NCBI GenBank assembly: GCA_947650285.1
Contig: CANTFL010001420.1
Span: 124,001-188,000 of the forward strand
Reading direction: 5' to 3'
Origin: Hyaloperonospora brassicae
Taxonomy: Eukaryota > Oomycota > Peronosporomycetes > Peronosporales > Peronosporaceae
Length of the DNA: 64,000 nucleotides
Positions 10,898-21,759 of this stretch are shown piece by piece; the first letter of the stretch is position 1; the number at the start of each line of letters is the position of its first letter. The position numbers and the translations under genes were made by a program. The notes beneath the pieces were generated by a model. That model worked only from the letters and a program-made list of their open reading frames with translations, had not been told where the DNA came from and ran no database searches.

Positions 10898-12193
10898 TCA
10901 TCGGACAATCGTCTTCTGGAGCCCCGTCGTGACTTCCTCGTTGTTTTCCAAGCCCCACTCGAGCAGCTGGTTCCGAAACTTGGTGACCACGGGCTCCGCT
11001 GCAACGTCGTCGCCAGTGGGCATGGCCTTGTTGTTGACGCACGTGCGGATCACCGTGCCCTCGCGCGCTGCGCTCCGAACCGGCGTGGCCACGCACCACC
11101 CGGCTTCGTCCGAGCTCAGGCCCGTGAACACGCCCTCGCCTTCGGTGAAGAGCCGCCAGACAATGACCATGCGCTCGGCCTCGACGTACCGCCGAATGAT
11201 CAGGCGCTGCACGGCCGTGGCCACCGTCCCCGAGTGCAGCCGCGTCTTCACTCGGAACTTGACGGCCAGCGTGTTCTCTGGGTCGACGCCGCCCGTCTTG
11301 TGCAGCTCGCGCGCGTCTTGGCGGTGGCCAAAGCGCGAGACGAGCCACCGCGAGCGGCAGATGGCGTCAAAGCTGAACGGCATCGTGAGCTTACTCTTGA
11401 ACCGAAACGCCGCCTCTTTGTCCGACACTTCGCTCGGGGCGTCCCAGTTCGCGGCCGTCGACGCGAGGCCCCACGTCTGCAGCACAGTGTCCGTCATCGC
11501 GTACGCGTCGTCGAGTTCCCGCAGAAACGTGCGGAACACGTCGGCGTTCACGAACGACAGCCGCACGCGCGTCTGGTGGAAACACGCGGCGCCAGTGGCG
11601 TCGGCGACCGGCGGCCCACTGGGCGGCTGCAAGAAGCTCTGGACATGCGACAGGAGTTGCGCCTGCGCCAACACGGCGCGGCACAGCCGCTGCTGCTCAG
11701 CTTCGACCGTCTGCCGCGCGCTCAACTGGCGCTGCGCCAGCGCTTTCCACGCGCGCACCAACTGCTGGCGCGTGCGCACGCGGTGGACCTCTGCCGTGAG
11801 GCGCGCGATCTCGCGGCTCATCTGCGCGCGCTCGAGGAGCTGTCGCTCGCGGTACGACTGGCGCCGCGTGCGCTCTTTGAGGCGCCGCAAAGTGACTGTC
11901 GCATTGTCTGTGGACGCTGCAAGGGGCGACGCGTCGGGTGTGGACGTCACGACGGACTTTGCCGATTCACGCGGTGCGTTGCGAGTGGAAGTACTGTTGT
12001 GGGTGTGGGTGTGGGTGGCATTGCTATTGTTATTGCTGTTGGTGGTGCGGTGGCGGTGGGCAGCGGCGGCGATAGGGCCGCGTTCGATGGCTGCGGGGCG
12101 ACAGTGGGCGGCAACGGGCGACGGAGGTGGGAGCTCCAGTAAGTTCAGGAACGACTCGACCTCTGTGAGGAACGCGGCGTCCGTGGACGCCAT
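10898..12193 (-). CDS. M96 mating-specific / START-like family protein
   Basis: This is a 431-residue intronless protein of a large oomycete family often labelled M96 mating-specific. Residues about 1-40 are acidic and leucine-rich (TEVESFLNLLE). A Ser/Thr/Asn/His-rich linker follows, then a bZIP-like basic helix and coiled coil (LKERTRRQSYRERQLLERAQ). The C-terminal 230 residues form a START-like lipid-binding module typical of the family (for example RTFLRELDDAYAMTD and WGLENNEEVTTGL at the very end). The start at 12193 has a good context (CAAATGG); a longer frame from 12274 is possible but adds 27 unremarkable residues. Known members are upregulated in mating or sporulation; no such role can be read from the sequence. 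GC-rich codons leave long antisense frames, which are artefacts. Confidence 0.75.
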   Translation of the reverse strand: MASTDAAFLTEVESFLNLLELPPPSPVAAHCRPAAIERGPIAAAAHRHRTTNSNNNSNATHTHTHNSTSTRNAPRESAKSVVTSTPDASPLAASTDNATVTLRRLKERTRRQSYRERQLLERAQMSREIARLTAEVHRVRTRQQLVRAWKALAQRQLSARQTVEAEQQRLCRAVLAQAQLLSHVQSFLQPPSGPPVADATGAACFHQTRVRLSFVNADVFRTFLRELDDAYAMTDTVLQTWGLASTAANWDAPSEVSDKEAAFRFKSKLTMPFSFDAICRSRWLVSRFGHRQDARELHKTGGVDPENTLAVKFRVKTRLHSGTVATAVQRLIIRRYVEAERMVIVWRLFTEGEGVFTGLSSDEAGWCVATPVRSAAREGTVIRTCVNNKAMPTGDDVAAEPVVTKFRNQLLEWGLENNEEVTTGLQKTIVR

Positions 12194-15100
12194 TTGACAA
12201 GTGGCGGCCGGCACGCCGTCTGCCTGTCGCGATTTGAAAAGTGGGCGACCGATAGCCGCCGACAGCGTGTGCAAAACAGACGGCAGACGTCTTTTTGGCG
12301 GCGGCGGCGGCAGCGGCTTTGGCGGCTGTGTGGTGTGTCTAGTTGTGATGTATCGGCCGTGTTGATTGGCGTGCTGCGCGTTTTAAAAAACCAAAAACGG
12401 ATGGCACGAGGCCGACGCCGGCCACGGACTCGGTCGTGCGCTCATGCAAGAGCAAGAGACCGGGGGGATGGGCGAGTGTCACCCCGTCGTTTGTCTATCC
12501 TAGAAACCTCGCGCACCGACCAAGCGCGAGAGCCGGGATTGGAAAGTATTTGAAACCCGTCGGAGCTGACTGGCAGTAAGTAGAAACACAAGTCCCGCAT
12601 CTGCTTTCCGACCGCGCGGGATCTCTTGTCACGGGTTGTGCGATGGGCAAGAGCTTTCAGCTGGTGCTTCCCGGTGCGCGAGCGGATTTGCAACGAAGGA
12701 CGGCGAGGTCGAAAGTCGAAGGGGGCGATCGATGGATTTCTCGCCCCCTGGCAGTCGCGGGGGTCGATGTTGTTCAACGGCTACGACGACGCACGTGCAT
12801 TGTGGAACACGCAGCGTACTGGGAATCGACAAGTGCTTGCGTGTATGTCCGGTTGGGGATTGCAGCTTTGGATGGACGCGTGCGAAGCTGTCTCGGTGGC
12901 ACTCGAACGATCGACAAGCAAAAGGAGGACATCAGTCGATGGAAAGCAAGTTGGGAATACGATGCAAGTGCGAAGCTACTGTACGAGGTGGCCGCAATCG
13001 CCAGTTCGTAGCGCTAAAGAACTTGACTCGTGGCATATCTATATGCACTAATTGATTAACGACAGGACGTCGTTCATAAGAGAAGTCGCTCAGGACGTGC
13101 CGACGCACGTCCTGATCAATAGCGCCACTCCTGATCTCGCTTTCGATTGAGGTGCAGGAAGTACCCTTTGCAGCACAATGAGCACAACCGACAGAGCATG
13201 AGGTCTGCGGTCGAGGAACTGACAGCCACATAATGGGTGTCAAGTCCTTGAGCACATGCTCTCGCCACGCCTTTCTCTCTCTCTCTCACACTGCGAAGAC
13301 GCCTACCACTCCCCCGAGTAGATGTGCGCCCGACGTAGCAGCCGGCAGATTACTAGCGCTGCTGACAAGAAAAAGACTGCCACTGGCTAATGGCGCTGGC
13401 TCGAAACAGAATTTTTCGCTCGTCTGATAACCGCTTGACACCGGATCATCCGCTCGCGCGGGAAGTAGTCGCACGCGTCGAGTCCACCGCAGCAATTCGA
13501 TCTGATAACAACAAGCCAAGTCGCCGGGCAGAGCCGCTTCCGGCTATGGCCATCAAACCCAAGTCGCTCGAGCAAACTTTCCTCCTCCTGACTCGATCGA
13601 CTGTTTCTACGCGCGTTCTCCTCGCGCGTACCGGCGGTAGGCGTAGAAACACGACGGCAGGTATGCTCTTTTCTCGCGCTCGAAGCCAGTTTGTCTCAAG
13701 ACTATGGATGGTCCTCGAAGGGCTGGATGGTCGTCACCCCTCTGCTTCGACAGGTCGTGGACACCAGTGCTTGAAGCAGGGACGGGCAGTCACGGCAAAG
13801 CGCCGGGCGCGTTCATATTGTTGAGTGGTAATTCGCTCGACGAGTCTACGCAGCCACCTTTTCTCACCGCAGGACGAACCCCTTTGGTGCGAATGCGTTG
13901 CTCCAGATCGTTGTTGTTCTTTGAGGTAGGCCTAGATCGGGACGTCGCGCGGACTGGACAAACACAGGGGCAGCAGAAGGCACTTACTTGTCAAAGGGTG
14001 CCCTTCCATTGAGGACTCGGTTGGGGCGGCATATTTGCCAAGCGAGCAAGTTTGCTGGAAGGCAACAATGCATAGCACCGGCTGTTCCTACTCAGGAGCG
14101 CAACTAGAACGGAGGAAAGCAGTGACGTCGTCCTCGGTGTTTTCGCAAAACTTTAGCTCTTGGAGTACGGGTAGCAATGTACTCGGCTGGATGTTTGGCA
14201 TCGTAGTTGATACCGAGAAGTGGCGGGGTCTGTGTGCAAGATCGACTCTGCGAAGGGGCCGCCCTGGCGTGGCGACAGGGACACTCGCGTACAAAGGTCT
14301 GGTTGGGCGATCGATCGTGTAGTGGATATTGTCGCTGAACTTGAGGGGACTCCATAGGATCAGGTGTCGTCGCATCGACCGCATTCACCTCAGGACACAT
14401 GCAGATGTTGACAGCCTCAACTGCAAGACAATCGACCGACAACTTTCGAAGTAGTGAACGACTGTGACGGATCATGAGGTCCGTGGAGTCGATAGTGACT
14501 CGCGCAGGACGCCAGCAACGGGTGTCATCATTGCGGTGCGCGTACTACAATCGAGCGTCGAAAGCCGCACTTGATGAGCTACGATCGTTGGCACAAGTCG
14601 CCACATCCGGTTGATACTGTTGCCGGCGCTGTGCGTCGTCACACGCAATCACACTCCATTTGTTTGCGTGCGAATGGAAGTGGCATACGAATGTGATCTT
14701 CTCGGTCGGGACGCACACGTAGTCGTCTCTACGCTCGTACTCGGCCATTCGGCTGGTTCGGCACTGGTTATGGTGGGCAGAAGTTGCCGAACGTTCATAT
14801 GCACTGTGCACTGGAAGTGATGAAGGCAAAGGCAAGTACATTGAGCATATACGTAGGTGACTCGGTCTTTCACGCTTTTGCAAGATGAGCTGTAAAGTGT
14901 ATGAGAGACTCCTTGATCTCGTGCGCGAGTAGAGTTCCTGTGTCGCGACTAATTTGTGAAGAGGTTTCGCCGTCCTCGACCGACGTCACTACGTTCGGCA
15001 CACTAATGACGGTAGCACTGGACACTGGCCCGCAATGCTCGGACTCTTTTGCGCAGACATGTTCCTCGAGAGCACTAATGGCGAGAGGGCGAGAGAACAC

Positions 15101-17160
15101 AAGGAAAATCGCTCATTGGGATATTTTGGCAAGCAAGCCACAGAGGTACGTTGCCATGCGTTCTCTCTTATCGTCCCACGCAGGGTCATGTGTCGAAGAT
15201 AAGCTACAGGTGATGATGCGAAGCTAGAGTGACAAAGCACGATCGAGACGTGTCGAAGCGAACTTCACTCATATGAGAGGAATGCATGCTATCTACGACA
15301 TGGACTGTCAACATGCTACAGTTCGTTGTCCTGGTCGCTTGATAGACTGTAAGTTGCAGCGTATTGAGGCGAGAGCATAGTCCCAAACTCACACAAGGCC
15401 ATGCGCTTGTCCGTTCGCTGAAACGCGACAAGCTCTGTCACTCCTTATCGCATGCGTGTACTTACCGCACGCAAGTCCATCATCGCCTGCCGGCACTTCG
15501 CCCGTTGGGTCAATGCCTTCGACACACAGCCTAGCAGGCAAGTGCACACTCCATCATCGTTCGCTCGAACATGTCCCGTTTTGTCCGAGCAATGTTGTTG
15601 CAAACACTGTGGCGCGATGCAAAGCAGACAAAGCCCGGAATGCAGTGGGAGCCTGGCGAGCAATGCAAGAAGAATGATGACGAGGTCACCCTTTGTTCAC
15701 ATGCTGCCGCTAATAAGCTGCCAAGCGCACTCGATCACCGTAAAGCTAACGCCGAAACGCAAATGGAAACTGCATCCTAATGCAAAAGCGACAGCAAGAA
15801 AAGACCAAGCGCTTTGGCTTGTAGCCAGCCACCTTTTATGCTTGTGCAGAATCAAAACAGCGGTGGACATAGAGTTCCTTACTTCAGCTTCGATGTCGCA
15901 AAAGCTAAAGTGTTCAAGCACGGAGATCAGGTCAAATTGCACGGATGGTTTGAAGGCCCTCACGACGCGCGAGCCAGGTCGGCTGCAAGGTATGTCCGGG
16001 CTTTGCAAAGTTTGCGAAACTCATCGCGTCCAGTCCCTCTTGCCTCATCTTTACTTGTGGGGCCCACACGTTGTGACCAAACATTCCTGCACGCACGATG
16101 TGCGTTGCGATGGTGCCTCGCTGGCATTCCCCCACTGCGCGTTTCACGTCGGACTTAGGTTACGTCTTCCTAACCGCGTCCAAAGTACTCCTGACATGAG
16201 CCTTGTCGGGCTACGTACATCCGATTGAGACGTGGATTGTACATGACGACACGGAAGACTTGCACGCACACGATAAAGTAGCGAGTACCTATCACAGCAC
16301 GATGGTCGGTCTGCAAGAACTCGTCGTTTCGCGCTCTCCTGTCTGGACAATGCATGCTGCGGTACACTCAACTTTTGACTCATTCGTTCCGTGACAGACA
16401 ACAATCGCTTGTCGTATTTGACCCCGCTACCGGACTGGTTCCTGCAACTTGTTTCAAGTCTGATGATCGATGGCGCATGAGTATCCTGTTACCAGCTCGG
16501 TACTAAACAGCTGCTCGACAAAGTTGTTGTAGCCCTAAACGGACCAACATGAGATACATAGAAAGAGGCATGCAGACGAATGCGAAAGATCGCGCCATAC
16601 AAGTGCCTTATCGACAACTAGTAGCAGGGCGGAGGCCCATTGTCTCGAGACAATGCCGACCCCAGACGCAGCACTTATGACCTCAACCATACAGGCGAGT
16701 GACCTTCGAAGCGTCGTTGGATCTTGGCGTACTCTGACATCGCTATCACCAAAGCAGTGTGTGACTCAACAACGAACGATCTTGGAAAAACGCTGGATAG
16801 AGCGCGCATGACTTCCTCGCTACAATAACAATAACATTACCATTCGTTCAATACCCACGTTGTCCTGAGCCGTTTCATACCACCATGTCATGCCATGCGC
16901 TATGTATGTTCTACTCTTTTGAGGTGATGGTGGGCTATAGCATCCTCCCAGATACTCGAAAAACGCAAACGTCAAAAATCCCCCCCAGGCCCACAGTCCT
17001 GTAGACGGTCATCTAAGGCAGATGACACCTCATCCCACAGTCCTGCTCGACAATCTCTTCCGTTTGTCATCTTCTGCCTCCTCCCATCCCCGACGAATCG
17101 AAAAAGTGCCTCTCTCTCTCTCTCTCTCTCTCGACAAAGCTGAAGAAACAAACATGCACG
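12194..17160. other. Gene-poor region
   Basis: About 5 kb with only scattered frames of up to 258 codons (15452-16228, plus strand). None shows a recognisable domain or a consistent splice model. It probably contains decayed repeats that I cannot name. A CT dinucleotide run closes the region. Confidence 0.5.
17110..17132 (+). repeat. CT microsatellite at LINE 5' edge
   Basis: About 11 CT units. The homology to a LINE protein begins within 50 bases downstream, so this may mark the 5' truncation point of the insertion. Confidence 0.7.
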
Positions 17161-19096
17161 GACACCCCTTCGGTGTGGATATCTCGGCTGTACCGCCAAT
17201 TCCTGTGGGCGCACGCTTCTGTGCCTGCCGTACGTCGGCACAAAATTAACCCGGGTCTCCTCTTTACGCCCCAGAAGGCAGGCGGGGTTGGTCTGGCCTC
17301 GTTCGAAGTAGCCGTCAAAACTCAGCGGACGAAGCACGCGTTGCGTTGGCTAACGCAGCCGCATGACAAATATTTTACAGCGTGGCGGCGCTGGACATAT
17401 AGCGTGGGAGGTTCCACATCGGCTCTCGTCCCGGCGCTCCATCCGTCTGCTTCAACAACGTTTGACATCAGGCGAGGACCTGGTCGTTCCTCTCTGGCGC
17501 AGGATCTCGAACGGCTCCTAGCACCCTCCCCTGAACAAGTGCTGTCGATTCGGGCCAGATTGGACGCGCATCACGCTCGTATGTCTGTCGGGGCGAGCAG
17601 TCAGTGGGATGGTGACGAATGGTTAATTTCATACCATCAAACGTTTCCTGACCATCCCGCTGTTGCTGATCACCGGATGGATACATTAGCCGCTTTCTGG
17701 GGCCGCTTTCACTGGGATGGCAATCCTTGGATTCAAGGGCCAGACGGCAAGCCCCTAGAGCGGGCCAAATATGCCCGGATACCTCCATGTTCACTGCGCA
17801 GTCTGTGCATTCGGCGACTGGGGTCACATGAATTTCAATTTACGTTCCCGTCTCTCGGCGGTACTTCGTCTCGGCATATGCATTGTAAATTACAACGTTG
17901 GGCGACTTCGATCCTGCTCTCGTCACCCCCACCTTGCTGTCGGTGCGGGACCGGTAGAGCCCGGGCTCGTCTTACGTCATCCACCGCCGTTTCGGCGCGC
18001 TTATAAATGGTCCCGGGTGCGAGCTGATTTAATTGTCGGGTCCTGTCGGGACCCTGTCGAGTCCGCGAACTCGGCGATTCGCCTCCGCCAAGATGTCAAT
18101 GGAATCCATTGGTCGATTGACGGGAATTTACCAGAATTACGGGGGTCGCCTCAGCAAGTGTCTAACTACTGGGAGCATTCGCACCATCGTACCTTGGTGT
18201 TTCATGCCCACCCGGAGCTTCACCGTTTCCCTTGGAGTGTGCCAGAGACGGTGGCCAATGTAGATGTGTGGACAACGCTTATGAAGCAAGCGTTTCACGT
18301 TCATAAACGCCTTCTGCACCCTGGCCTCCAGTCCTGGTTGAAGGCCTATGACGCGCAGGCGGTATCGAATAGTTGGCAGTCAGCTGCATCAAATCAAACG
18401 CCTTCCCAAGTTTGGAAACACGCAAACGGGCTAACGGAGTATCAAGTCTGGACATGCTATCGTATCGCGACAAAGCAGCTAAATCTATACCATGCCGGTC
18501 GCACGCTGGACAACAGTTGTCGTACGGTGCTGCACTGCCGAGGACGCAAAGAGACAGCGGCGCACATTTTCTGGGAGTGCCCAATCGCGCAAGCGTGTTG
18601 GTGTCACTTGATAGGACACTGGACCGGTGGGGGTGCGACGAACGCAGTTCTTTCCACCTTCTTTCAGCACTGCGCCAATCGCACAGCCCCGCCCATTCCA
18701 CGTCAGCTGAGTTTGCGGTTGCAAAGCCGTTTTCAAGATGACTCTGACGCCGCAGCAACAGAATTCGAACGGATCTGGTTCATATTAAGCTCCATCTGCC
18801 AAGAACATTTGTGGACCGAGCGGAACTCGGCGGTCTTTAGAGGAGCCGTGACTACTCCATCCGCAAGTGTCCAAATGTACTGGACACGCGGTGTTCGCCA
18901 GCTACGGGCAATTGCAATACGCGAGCATCGAGCCGCGGCTACGGCCGTACGAGGGGCCCGACTTCATGCCTGTCTTGAACTTCTGATTCAAGAGCCCCGT
19001 GGACACCCGCCCTACGCGGGTGTCAGCCACGATCCGCTGCCGCGACCGGCGCTCATATCCTGGCTCAGGATTTTTCAGACCTCTTGTCCACATTAA
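17161..19096 (+). pseudogene. 5'-truncated, frameshifted LINE (non-LTR retrotransposon) ORF2 end
   Basis: The first frame (17161 to about 17950) begins in mid-protein with DTPSVWISRLYRQFLWAHAS. It continues through KTQRTKHALRWLTQP and GRFHWDGNPWIQGPDGKPL. The second frame, shifted by one, runs from about 17940 to the TAA near 19096. It includes the post-reverse-transcriptase zinc finger (LHCRGRKETAAHIFWECPIA, Cys-His-Cys spacing as in zf-RVT) and ends PALISWLRIFQTSCPH. The reverse transcriptase and endonuclease domains are absent, as expected for 5' truncation during target-primed insertion. The shift lies close to 17940-17955, where the CCRCGTG and GAGPVEPGL readings meet. The copy is non-functional. 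Confidence 0.85.
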
Positions 19097-21420
19097 ATAT
19101 GTCAATAGATGATCATGAAACTCCTCCTCCCCTTCGGTGTGGTTCCTAAGGGCTCACATGGGTCGGCGTATCACCAAAGGAATCCTGAAACATCCAGTCA
19201 CGACCTTTGCATATCCACATCGTCGTTCCACTCCTCTTGACGACCTCAATATGCTTCACGACGTCCACGGCACCTTCAGGACCGCCGACACAGTCAGTTG
19301 GCCACTGAACTTGGACGCATGATCAACAACATGTCGGCCATCATAGTTCCCCGATAGGCGTCGAGCTTTCACACGCTCTGGTGGCTCGTATCATGGCTTC
19401 CTGCTCGAATGTCGCGTGCTCACGAGGACTCTCTCGCTCTGTGTCCACTGTTGCACGAGGAACAGCTGCCAGCCGTCATCACCACCTGAGGTGCTGCCAC
19501 AGACGCGGCATTTCACCGGCTCCTCGCCTTCGCTGGTCTGATCGGTGGTCGCACTTCTGATCCATCTTCAAGGATGCAATGGTCGCAGATCCAAAATCTC
19601 GAACGCCCTCATGTGCTTCGTCAGCACGGCCGAAAAAGAACCGAGAGAGACGAGTTGGATTGGATTGTGCTGGACGTGCTGCCATTCGATGCGCGATGAC
19701 TTTCGTCATGCGCTCGTCACTGCTTCGGTGGGCCACATGTGTTCGGCATGTTGAGCGATATACTTTGCGCAGCAGCTTTCGTTAGACCCCTTTGTGTCAA
19801 GTGCTTCGACGTCGCAAACGTACAGACGTGCAGTGCAATCGACTGTCCTCTCGCTAAGGCCCACGCCATTGAGGCCGCCATTGTCCGCTGAAAAGCACAA
19901 CAACGGTCTTGCAGTCCAGCACAGCGACCACACACCACTTGGTATTGCTTGAGATCAACAGTCGACGTATCGATCGCCCATGCGCGGCAAAGCAGGACTC
20001 GCGCGTCTCGTGACTGGACCTCATAGTCTGTAAGACGCGCCTGCAACATATTAAAAGCGCGTGTCGCTAGTTGGCCATGTTCACTCGGACGTGTAGTACC
20101 CCTTCGTTCATGGGTGCCCAGCGTAGTACTGCGCTCTCTACTTGGAGCCAGCGCGTGGTACACTGCTGCTGCTCAGCGTCCTGATGCTTCTCAAGCGCAC
20201 GCGCCAAGCAAGTCTGCCTTCCCTGTAGCAGATACTTACCGAGACGCGTCTTGAGGACCACCACAGACTTCAGTCGGATCGCTCGACGAATGTGTCCTGT
20301 CGATTCAATTGACAAAGTGCGAGTTGCGTGTACTGTCGACTGCAATCGACGAACTGTCATTAGCGTACGCGGAAGTCGAGTCGAGAACAGGTGCTAATGG
20401 TCACGTTCACTGCTTGACAATTGACAAAGAACGTGTGACATCCGACGCCAATCCACGTCGTCCTCATCGGCCCACATCGTTCAGGTCGTCTGCGATTCGG
20501 TGTCTACTCGTCGACCTGTGAGTGAGTGAGTGAGTGTGTGTCGCAAGAGCTGTTGGACATGTCAGCAGCCCACTCTCGACACAAGCAGAGACGACCCCTC
20601 GTGAGCTCTTTGGCCCGCGTCGAGAGTCCATGTGGCGATCGGTTCACGTGACCACTCTACAAACGGAGCTGCACTCGTGTGTTCGCTCTGCCGACGACCA
20701 AGCGGACCGCATGCGATTAGTCCCATGGCCTTGCGCGACCGAGCAATCGAGCGCGAAGAAGAGGACGGACCAGGTCGCACCGCCGCGTCTCGCGACTACA
20801 ACTGCACGGCGGGCACCCGACCCCGACGACGACGACGAGACTGCCTGCCGTAAACGGACCTGGACACCAGATCAAGATGGGCGCGCCCTTCGGCCGCGAT
20901 ACAGCCCCGACATGTCTTCGTTCCAGCGCCTGCAAGCCGGCCAGCCAGACCAGTGCGTGCTAATCTCGACGCCGTGCACACCGTTTCTTCGAGCGCAGAA
21001 GACAACTCGGGAGCGTTCACCGTCCGATTGACGGCGACAGCGCTTCCGTGCAGGTTGTCTCGACTCGACACGTGTAGGCGTTGCAATTGGTTGCGTTGTC
21101 ACGTGTTGCAACGCGTGTGGACGGACGAAGCGGAACGCCCCACGCGACTCGTTTGCCGATACGTTTGTCCAGCGCGAGGAAAAGAGCCGTCTTAGCGACC
21201 AGGCGGTCGTCTTCGAGCACAGAAGTGCAACGAGTCTATCGTCGTCTCGCCTCACTGCTCTGCCAACGTCTTGCCCCGTGTGTCGATCAATGCGCTCTCG
21301 GGAAGCAAAGCGCGGGCGGGTCAAATCCGAGCAGAGCGTTGCGATCGGAAGAAGAGTAGCGCTGTCTCCGCTATGCAACCCACACGGCGCTTGTCGCGTT
21401 AGCTGATCCTCCTTACGCCA
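19097..21420. other. Gene-poor region
   Basis: Contains the presumed 3' tail of the LINE and short frames on both strands. The frames at 20534-21552 look coding-like only because of GC-rich composition. No domain was recognised. Confidence 0.5.
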
Positions 21421-21435
21421 GTGTCGATTCGGTTT

Positions 21436-21543
21436 ATGCACGTGCCCGTCCAGTCCCCTCAATCTCCCTCTATCTCCCCCCACTCCCCACTCCCCCTCTT
21501 CTTCTTCTTCTTCCTCCTCCTCCTCCTCCTCCTGCTCTTTGGG
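21436..21543 (+). other. Candidate signal-peptide exon of kinase A, encoded by a microsatellite
   Basis: An ATG at 21436 opens a frame whose TTC and CTC repeats (21496-21534) encode a run of Phe and Leu ending LLLLLFG. A GT follows at 21544. If spliced to the CAG acceptor at 21769-21771, it joins in phase 0 to ASELYADESC, giving a secreted-protein start. The donor GTCCGT is weak, so this is a hypothesis. Confidence 0.25.
21496..21534 (+). repeat. TTC/TCC microsatellite
   Basis: A run of about five TTC units passes into about seven CTC units. It lies upstream of kinase A. Confidence 0.85.
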
Positions 21544-21612
21544 GTCCGTCACCTGCTGGACGCTCGAGTTTCGTCATTCCGGAATTCCAGTCTCAAGCCC
21601 CCGAGTCGAGTC

Positions 21613-21692
21613 GTCGAGTCGACCTGTAGGAGATATCTCACCCGACTCGACCTGTAGATAGATATCTCACTTAAATCGAGCAGATATCTCGA
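21613..21692 (+). promoter_or_regulatory. Cluster of GATATCTC elements upstream of kinase A
   Basis: GATATCTC occurs at 21632, 21661 and 21683. The first two are embedded in a longer imperfect repeat that includes CGACCTGTAG. The cluster ends about 70 bases upstream of the first kinase A methionine. A regulatory role is inferred from clustering only. Confidence 0.35.
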
Positions 21693-21759
21693 AAAGGTGC
21701 ACAAGCAGATTCCTCGAAAAGGATTCCGAGCAGAGTCGAGGGACCGCACGGGTTCAGCA

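Noticed and set aside
10634..12197. Two long plus-strand frames (502 and 451 codons) opposite the M96 gene
   Set aside because: Arg/Ala/His-rich composition with no domain; they mirror the GC-rich codons of the real minus-strand gene, which has coiled-coil and START-like features.
15452..16228. 258-codon plus-strand frame
   Set aside because: Both strands are open over part of it, and no domain, exon partner or sensible composition was found; treated as chance.
20872..21552. 226-codon minus-strand frame beginning with poly-Glu
   Set aside because: The Glu run is the TTC/TCC microsatellite read backwards; the rest has no recognisable domain.
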